Source: Desulfobacteraceae bacterium
GTDB taxonomy: Bacteria; Desulfobacterota; Desulfobacteria; Desulfobacterales; Desulfobacteraceae
Direction: 5' to 3'
Assembly: GCA_003354055.1 (NCBI GenBank)
Contig: PIVQ01000225.1
Span: forward strand, 1 to 9,864
DNA length: 9,864 nt
In this document: positions 6,248-9,864 of the stretch, piece after piece
Position numbering within the stretch: position 1 is the first letter of the stretch
How the letters are laid out: each line of letters opens with the position of its first letter
The notes under the pieces: model-generated
Told to the model about the DNA's origin: nothing
The model's input: the letters and a program-made list of their open reading frames with translations, nothing else
Database searches by the model: none
Program-made: the position numbers and the translations under genes

Positions 6248-6760
6248 ATGAAAAAAGAAGAAAACCTGGCTTTGATCGGAATGCCTGCTGTGGGCAAGAG
6301 TACAGTGGGGGTGTTACTGGCAAAAAAAATGGGATATGCATTTCAGGATACGGATATTCTGATTCAGACAAAAGAACGGATGACCCTTGCCCGGATTATT
6401 GAGGAAAGAGGGTTACAGGCCTTTCTGGATATTGAATCCAGGTATCTGCTCAGCCTCGGCTGCTCACATCAGGTGATTGCCACGGGCGGGTCCGTGATTT
6501 ACAGGGAAGAGGCCATGACTCATCTGTCAAAGATATCCACCATTGTCTATCTGGCCGTGGATTTGTCAGTTCTCATGACCCGTCTCTCTGATCTTGTGAC
6601 CAGGGGTGTGGCCATTGATCCCGGCAGGGGCGTTGACGATCTTTACAAAGAGCGGGCGCCCTTGTATGATAAATTCTGCGATATTAAAATTGACTGCGGA
6701 CAGATGTCTGCGGCCGAGGTGGTGACCGCTGTTTCCGATGCTCTGGCAGCAAATGAATAG
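6248..6760 (+). CDS. shikimate kinase-family P-loop kinase, substrate uncertain
   Basis: A 170-residue cytoplasmic kinase of the AroK fold. It shows Walker A GMPAVGKST (11-19), the substrate-side DTD (34-36), R119 in VTRG at the lid and R136 in KERAPLY. Two pocket positions differ from true shikimate kinases. The usual FRxxE, whose Arg holds the shikimate carboxylate, reads FLDIE (59-63), and the usual GGG reads GGS (80-82). The fold and ATP site are secure, but the substrate may not be shikimate. A small alcohol such as homoserine is an alternative; I have an unverified recollection that relatives in Desulfovibrio act as homoserine kinases. No other aro or thr gene is near. ATG 6248 is preferred over the adjacent TTG 6245; the ribosome site is weak. 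The regulator gene starts 65 bp downstream on the same strand and may be co-transcribed. Confidence 0.85.
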   Translation: MKKEENLALIGMPAVGKSTVGVLLAKKMGYAFQDTDILIQTKERMTLARIIEERGLQAFLDIESRYLLSLGCSHQVIATGGSVIYREEAMTHLSKISTIVYLAVDLSVLMTRLSDLVTRGVAIDPGRGVDDLYKERAPLYDKFCDIKIDCGQMSAAEVVTAVSDALAANE

Positions 6761-6825
6761 CGTTTGAACGCAGTCGTATAAATAAAGTGTTATAGGTGTT
6801 AACATACCGGAAAGGACAGGCCTAT

Positions 6826-7755
6826 ATGGGTGAATTGCTGACTACAAAAGAGGTGGCAAAATTTCTCAACGTTAATGAGAAGATGGTGTATTCCCTGATT
6901 GCGGATAAAGGCCTGCCTGCATCCAAGGTCACGGGGAAATGGCTGTTTCCCATTGATTTGGTTCGCCAATGGGTTGAAACCGGAACGGAAAATTATCCGG
7001 AAATGGCCCAGCTTCCCCCTTATCACGGCCTGGTTTTGATTTCAGGATCCAATGACCTGCTACTGGAAAAACTGATCACTACCTTTAATTTAAAGCACCA
7101 GGAACACATGGCCATGTTCGGCCTTACCGGCAGCATGGGAGGCTTGAAAGCCCTTCGCATGAATCTCTGCCATATTGCTGCCAGCCATCTGGTGGCAGAC
7201 AACAAAGAGTATAATTTCCCCTTTATCAAGGATGAGATGATCCAGGCGCCGGCGGTGGTCAATCTCTGTCAACGGGAGCAGGGCCTGATGGTGGCCAAGG
7301 GAAACCCTGAAAAAGTCGGGGCGATAAAAGACCTGGCAGCTAAAAAACTGGTCATGGTAAACCGCCGGCTTGGGACCGGCACCCGTCAGCTGTTCGACCG
7401 GGAGTTGAAAAAGCAGGGGATTCGCGGTGAAACCATCAGGGGATACGAAAATTGTGTATCCCGGCATATGGACGTTGGTTTGTCTGTCCTCTCCGGCAAG
7501 GCCCACGTCGGTCCGGGTATCCGGGCTGTGGCCAATACCCTGGGCCTTGATTTTATCTCTCTTTGTTGGGAACGCTTTGATCTGCTGATCAACAAGGATC
7601 GCTTTTTTGATCAGGGCATCCAGCTTTTCCTCGCATTGCTCAAGGGCAAGGTGATCCAGAGAACCGCTGAAGAATACGGCGGCTATGACCTGTCCATGTG
7701 CGGTAAAATGGTCTATCCTGAGACAGATACGCAGTCGGAAGACGGAACAGATTAA
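6826..7755 (+). CDS. HTH (excisionase type) + PBP-like one-component regulator
   Basis: A 309-residue fusion. Residues 1-52 are a MerR/excisionase-type helix-turn-helix (LTTKEVAKFLNVNEKMVYSLI, with GKWLFPIDLVRQWVE forming the wing and helix). Residues 67-290 resemble the periplasmic-binding-protein-like domain found on molybdate-related regulators and MoeA C-termini, with the segment VVNLCQREQGLMVAKGNP (144-161) and the ligand-loop pattern NRRLGTGTR (179-187). It lacks a signal peptide, so it senses a ligand in the cytoplasm. Molybdate or tungstate is plausible, supported only by domain habit and by mobB about 1 kb away. ATG 6826 with GGACAGG upstream is preferred; GTG at 6796 would add 10 residues lacking family character. 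A weak hairpin follows the stop. Confidence 0.88.
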   Translation: MGELLTTKEVAKFLNVNEKMVYSLIADKGLPASKVTGKWLFPIDLVRQWVETGTENYPEMAQLPPYHGLVLISGSNDLLLEKLITTFNLKHQEHMAMFGLTGSMGGLKALRMNLCHIAASHLVADNKEYNFPFIKDEMIQAPAVVNLCQREQGLMVAKGNPEKVGAIKDLAAKKLVMVNRRLGTGTRQLFDRELKKQGIRGETIRGYENCVSRHMDVGLSVLSGKAHVGPGIRAVANTLGLDFISLCWERFDLLINKDRFFDQGIQLFLALLKGKVIQRTAEEYGGYDLSMCGKMVYPETDTQSEDGTD

Positions 7756-7771
7756 AAGGCCTCCTGCCTTT
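7755..7771 (+). terminator. weak hairpin after the HTH-PBP gene
   Basis: AAAGGC (7755-7760) and GCCTTT (7766-7771) form a 6-bp stem with a 5-nt loop directly at the stop codon. No T-run follows, so termination would be weak, and the next gene may be read through into. Confidence 0.3.
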
Positions 7772-7799
7772 GCTGCCTTACCCATAAAAAAGGAATAAA

Positions 7800-8057
7800 A
7801 TGAAAATCGGTTTCGCCCCCATAAAACTAAATAAGTTTGTGGAAAAACATATAAAAAGCAATCCCGATGCAAGTCGAAAAGAAATTGAAACCGGTTTAAA
7901 AACTGCGTTAAAAGATTATAAAGCAGGGGTGAAATGCGCCTGTGGTAATCCAATTTGGGTAATCGGATCGGCGATCACAGGTAATGCCTGCTTCACATGT
8001 ATCACCGGTGATGCTGTTCCTGATTCCGATTATGAAATTGATGAAGCATGCAAATAG
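7800..8057 (+). CDS. small CxC/CxxC cysteine-cluster protein, function unknown
   Basis: An 85-residue protein. The first 44 residues are basic and helical. They are followed by CACGNPIWVIGSAITG (46-61) and CFTC (64-67), giving C46, C48, C64 and C67 as a probable zinc-ribbon-like metal site, plus an acidic tail with C84. It resembles small conserved hypothetical proteins carrying this CGNPIWVIGSA...CFTCITG signature; I know no assigned function. The start is well supported: AAGGA lies six bases before ATG 7800. It follows the regulator by 44 bp and could be in the same transcript. Codon use is like that of the upstream genes. The gene is likely real; a role in nucleic acid or protein binding would be a guess. 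Confidence 0.75.
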   Translation: MKIGFAPIKLNKFVEKHIKSNPDASRKEIETGLKTALKDYKAGVKCACGNPIWVIGSAITGNACFTCITGDAVPDSDYEIDEACK

Positions 8058-8330
8058 TCCTTGGTTGGGGATCTGTTGGCAGAACCATGCCGACAGGGCC
8101 AACGAATGTAGTTCTGCAAGAAAATTCAACGGTTTTGCCCCAACCCGGCAACGGCAGGGTGAGGGGGATTCCGTTAAATCCTTCCCGGTCGTCGTGACCG
8201 GAAAGGAAGCGGACGTGGACGCGTCTTTCTCTCCATGACGCCGCATCCCCGTACTCCACTCCACCCCCTCACCCCCCCCGCCGCCTAGTCCTCCGGGTTT
8301 GCAAAAGGAAAAACGAACTGGGGTGATGCA
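8058..8330. other. GC-rich hairpin-filled spacer without a gene
   Basis: Nothing coding is convincing here. Three inverted repeats are visible: CTGTTGGC/GCCGACAG (8073-8080 / 8089-8096, one G-T pair), an 11-bp perfect repeat GGGTGAGGGGG/CCCCCTCACCC (8157-8167 / 8264-8274) and, inside it, CTTCCCGGTC against GACCG-GAAA-GGAAG (8181-8209). A C8 run follows at 8272-8279. The first hairpin may end transcription of the cysteine-cluster gene. The stretch separates normal-composition genes on the left from AT-rich orphan genes on the right. Confidence 0.55.
8153..8285. repeat. nested inverted repeat, possible REP-like element
   Basis: An 11-bp perfect inverted repeat (8157-8167 with 8264-8274) encloses 96 bp holding a second hairpin (8181-8209; stem arms CTTCC/GGAAG and CGGTC/GACCG). 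The sequence is unrelated to the 150-bp palindromes. It has the look of a dispersed GC-rich repeat in an intergenic region. Confidence 0.45.
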
Positions 8331-8459
8331 ATGAAAATTGTGCAAATGGGTGGTGGTGGATATTTGATAGTTGATCAAAATGGCTATAAATTTTATGCAG
8401 AATCAGAGGGGGAACCACCGCCTGAAAAGTATGCAGGATATGTTAAACTGACCCAATGA
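8331..8459 (+). CDS. possible 42-residue orphan protein
   Basis: A short frame, ATG 8331 to TGA 8457-8459, encoding MKIVQMGGGGYLIVDQNGYK, then FYAESEGEPPPEKYAGYVKLTQ. GGGGTG lies just upstream as a modest ribosome site. The alternating hydrophobic/polar pattern with a Gly4 turn suggests a small beta-sheet piece. It lies immediately upstream of the 96-residue orphan gene, 19 bp away, on the same strand. It could be a real small protein or the tail of a decayed larger gene. I do not recognise it. Confidence 0.4.
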   Translation: MKIVQMGGGGYLIVDQNGYKFYAESEGEPPPEKYAGYVKLTQ

Positions 8460-8478
8460 TAGATGGCTATATTCAAAA

Positions 8479-8769
8479 ATGAGAAATGACCTGAAAAATG
8501 AAGACAGAGTTCAGCTTATTTCGTTTAATGGTTCATTAGAGCCTGATACGAATACAACACCTAATGAAAACTATTGGCAATTGATTCAACAGAACGGAAC
8601 CATTGTCCGAGATCCAAGCCAGAAGGATTTATTAAAGGTAATTGGGGGAGGACAAAGAGTTCTTGTTCAGTTTGATATTAACGTACAATCACTTGGGCTG
8701 GAATGTCACAATCGGATAGAAAATAGTCTTTGGATTATGGTTGAAGATCTCAAAAAAATAATTATGTGA
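8479..8769 (+). CDS. 96-residue orphan protein, immunity-protein-like appearance
   Basis: A complete small soluble protein without cysteine clusters or membrane segments. The N-terminus (DRVQLISFNGSLEP) and the end (QRVLVQFD...NSLWIMVEDLKKI, about 68-94) are beta-rich, like a small SH3-type barrel. This layout is common among orphan immunity proteins of polymorphic toxin systems, but I cannot name a family and no toxin gene is in the window. The start has no clear Shine-Dalgarno, which fits transferred or poorly expressed cargo. The composition is more AT-rich than that of genes before 8058. Coding potential is moderate; function is unassigned. Confidence 0.6.
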   Translation: MRNDLKNEDRVQLISFNGSLEPDTNTTPNENYWQLIQQNGTIVRDPSQKDLLKVIGGGQRVLVQFDINVQSLGLECHNRIENSLWIMVEDLKKIIM

Positions 8770-8843
8770 ATATAACAAATCACTGGTGAGGATCGCGAAA
8801 AATTATACGGATCTTTATAATCACTTATTCATGATAAATAACT

Positions 8844-9197
8844 ATGAAAAAAGCACAAAATTTCCTGATAGCAATATTCATCCTTCTATTCTTTTGCACT
8901 GGGTATGCATACTTACAGGAAAAAAATAGAAAAGAATTCTTTCAAAACAGATATCTTGAATTGGAATTAATGCGAAGAATACTCTTAGAAACAGAATCAA
9001 ATTTATCTTTGATAAAAAAGAAGTTCCCAAATGCTGAGGATTCAAATAAATACATCGTCATTCCACCTGAACTGGTTGTGAATGACCCATTTTTTATAGA
9101 AATGGGATACAAAATTGGGAAATCAGATTTTCATGGATATGAATTTGAGGTAAACAGTTCAAGTTCTATTAGTTCAGTATATTTACATAAACCTTAA
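8844..9197 (+). CDS. small membrane-anchored or exported orphan protein
   Basis: A 117-residue protein with a positive start (MKKAQN) and one hydrophobic segment (about 7-24, FLIAIFILLFFCTGYAYL), so a signal peptide or N-terminal anchor. A charged, probably helical stretch follows (25-63), then a short Pro-rich part (IVIPPELVVNDPFF, 71-84) and a Ser-rich end. C18 is not in a good lipobox. No family is recognised. A TATAAT (8816-8821) lies just upstream but lacks a fitting -35, and no Shine-Dalgarno is clear. The gene is visibly AT-rich compared with the left half of the window, which with its neighbours suggests acquired DNA. Confidence 0.6.
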   Translation: MKKAQNFLIAIFILLFFCTGYAYLQEKNRKEFFQNRYLELELMRRILLETESNLSLIKKKFPNAEDSNKYIVIPPELVVNDPFFIEMGYKIGKSDFHGYEFEVNSSSSISSVYLHKP

Positions 9198-9350
9198 ATT
9201 CACTCAATACATTAATCTCTTACCCGTTCTAAAGTATTCCAGAGAAAACAAATTAATCAATATGTGTTATTGGTTTGATCGACAATTTTTAAAATCTAAT
9301 TTTTGTTTTAAGGTTAACCTGGAAGAACCCATTTCCCCACATTTGAATTT

Positions 9351-9484
9351 GGTATAGACGGTTCGGAAACCGGGTAGGTTCGGATGGGGTATCCGAGCCA
9401 TCAGATCGCAATTTTTTGGCTGTTTGAAAAATTGATCGATCAGGCCGGGTATCCTGTCCGGACCGGCGGTAGATATCCAATACC
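9351..9484 (+). repeat. 150-bp palindromic element family, copy 2 (134 bp, inverted to copy 1)
   Basis: Terminal GGTAT (9351-9355) and ATACC (9480-9484). The main stem is GGTTCGGATGGGGTA (9377-9391) with TATCCTGTCCGGACC (9450-9464). All 15 positions pair if G-U is allowed on the plus strand. The two inner blocks, 9393-9413 and 9430-9449, are exact reverse complements of 5949-5969 and 5875-5894 in copy 1. The apical part is shorter (16 nt against 54 nt) and lacks copy 1's CAAGCGGC stem. A small extra hairpin CGGTTCGGAAACCG (9359-9372) sits near the left end. Confidence 0.85.
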
Positions 9485-9527
9485 GTTTTCACTGTTTTAA
9501 GTTGTTTACTATACCCCCTCTCTTTTC

Positions 9528-9556
9528 TTGACATCTATTAAGACTAGGACTAAAAG
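9528..9556 (+). promoter_or_regulatory. sigma-70 promoter for the last gene
   Basis: A perfect TTGACA -35 (9528-9533), a 17-bp spacer and a TAAAAG -10 (9551-9556, four of six matches). Start near 9563, leaving a leader of about 60 nt before ATG 9625. It lies just after copy 2 of the palindromic element. Confidence 0.5.
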
Positions 9557-9624
9557 ACGTAAGCCTGTAACATACCTGATAAACTCCGGACCCGAATACA
9601 GTGGAAAATCAAGGGAGACTATAA

Positions 9625-9864
9625 ATGTTGGAAAAGATAAGTGTGTCCAAAGTGTGCAGCCTTTACCGCAAGGACACGGGAGATACCATAGACAGTATTA
9701 TCGCATCAACGCCAGAGACCCGGGCCATTGCCAATGATCCGCGGGTGATGGGTATTGATTATACCAGACGCCTGGCCGATGCCTGTTCTCATGTGCTTAA
9801 GGATCTTGGCAAGAACGGTCTGACCTGTCTAACGGAGGATGAAACCATTGTGTTCAATATCCTT
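9625..9864 (+). CDS. unrecognised protein, N-terminal 80 residues, cut by window end
   Basis: Open from ATG 9625 to the last base without a stop. A strong ribosome site AAGGGAG lies eight bases before the ATG and a good sigma-70 promoter precedes it, so the gene is very likely real. The visible part begins MLEKISVSKVCSLYRKDTGD and ends LTEDETIVFNIL; it is soluble and helical, with no signal peptide. I do not recognise a domain. The ending could lead into a phosphoribosyltransferase-like fold, but this is a weak impression. Codon use and GC content return to the level of the left half of the window, which marks the right edge of the AT-rich stretch. Confidence 0.8.
   Translation, partial: MLEKISVSKVCSLYRKDTGDTIDSIIASTPETRAIANDPRVMGIDYTRRLADACSHVLKDLGKNGLTCLTEDETIVFNIL

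Larger units (their letters stand above)
9198..9624. other. 427-bp non-coding region
   Basis: No gene is seen. It holds a weak hairpin (around 9258-9276, ATCAATA/TATTGGT), a perfect 10-bp palindrome AGGTTAACCT (9311-9320), copy 2 of the 150-bp palindromic element (9351-9484), and the promoter and leader of the last gene. The 81-codon minus frame (9289-9534) and the 69-codon plus frame (9528-9737) are judged spurious. Confidence 0.6.

Noticed and set aside
7090..7953. 287-codon open frame on the minus strand
   Set aside because: It lies antisense across the HTH-PBP gene and into the cysteine-cluster gene, both of which have recognisable domains and ribosome sites; its translation has no family features.
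8073..8088. Second sigma-54 promoter (TTGGCAGAACCATGC)
   Set aside because: The GG to GC spacing is 9 rather than 10 and the -12 part is not TTGC.
8108..8330. CRISPR or tandem repeat array
   Set aside because: The repeats here are inverted and of different sequence; no regularly spaced direct repeats are found.

Overview
The window looks like chromosomal DNA from a sulfate-reducer-like deltaproteobacterium (Desulfobacterota, perhaps Desulfobacter/Desulfobacula-like). This placement is an inference from protein style, a sigma-54 promoter, a dense set of signalling genes and molybdenum-cofactor genes; no rRNA or other taxonomic marker is present. Ten of the annotated genes are complete and reasonably well supported, two are cut by the window ends, and one is a weak 42-aa candidate.

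Left part (1-1687, minus strand): the N-terminal 268 residues of a diguanylate cyclase with an intact I-site and GGEEF motif, behind a near-consensus sigma-54 promoter at 869-885. Upstream of it lies an HD-domain phosphohydrolase (1022-1600). Middle left (1688-4338, plus strand): a membrane-anchored hybrid sensor kinase (PAS, HisKA, HATPase, receiver) whose stop codon overlaps the GTG start of panC (pantothenate synthetase). Convergent to it (4319-5751, minus strand): mobB and a coupled gene for an exported LPP20-like protein. The panC and exported-protein reading frames overlap tail to tail by 20 bp.

Right part: a 496-bp non-coding stretch holds a 150-bp imperfect palindrome (5851-6000) and a second 65-bp palindrome (6026-6090). 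A plus-strand group follows: a shikimate-kinase-family P-loop kinase with altered substrate-pocket residues, an excisionase-type HTH + PBP-like one-component regulator, and a small protein with a CxC/CxxC cysteine set. After a GC-rich hairpin-filled spacer come two to three small AT-rich orphan genes (8331-9197), which look like accessory DNA. A second, inverted copy of the 150-bp palindrome sits at 9351-9484, followed by a good sigma-70 promoter and the start of an unrecognised gene that runs off the window.

The most unusual signal is the pair of palindromic elements. They share two exact blocks of 20-21 bp. Differences in the main stem are one compensatory G-C to A-T exchange plus four changes that all become G-U pairs on one strand, which argues for selection on a folded RNA (or a stem-loop substrate of a transposase) of fixed orientation. 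No CRISPR array, tRNA, rRNA or transposase gene was seen.
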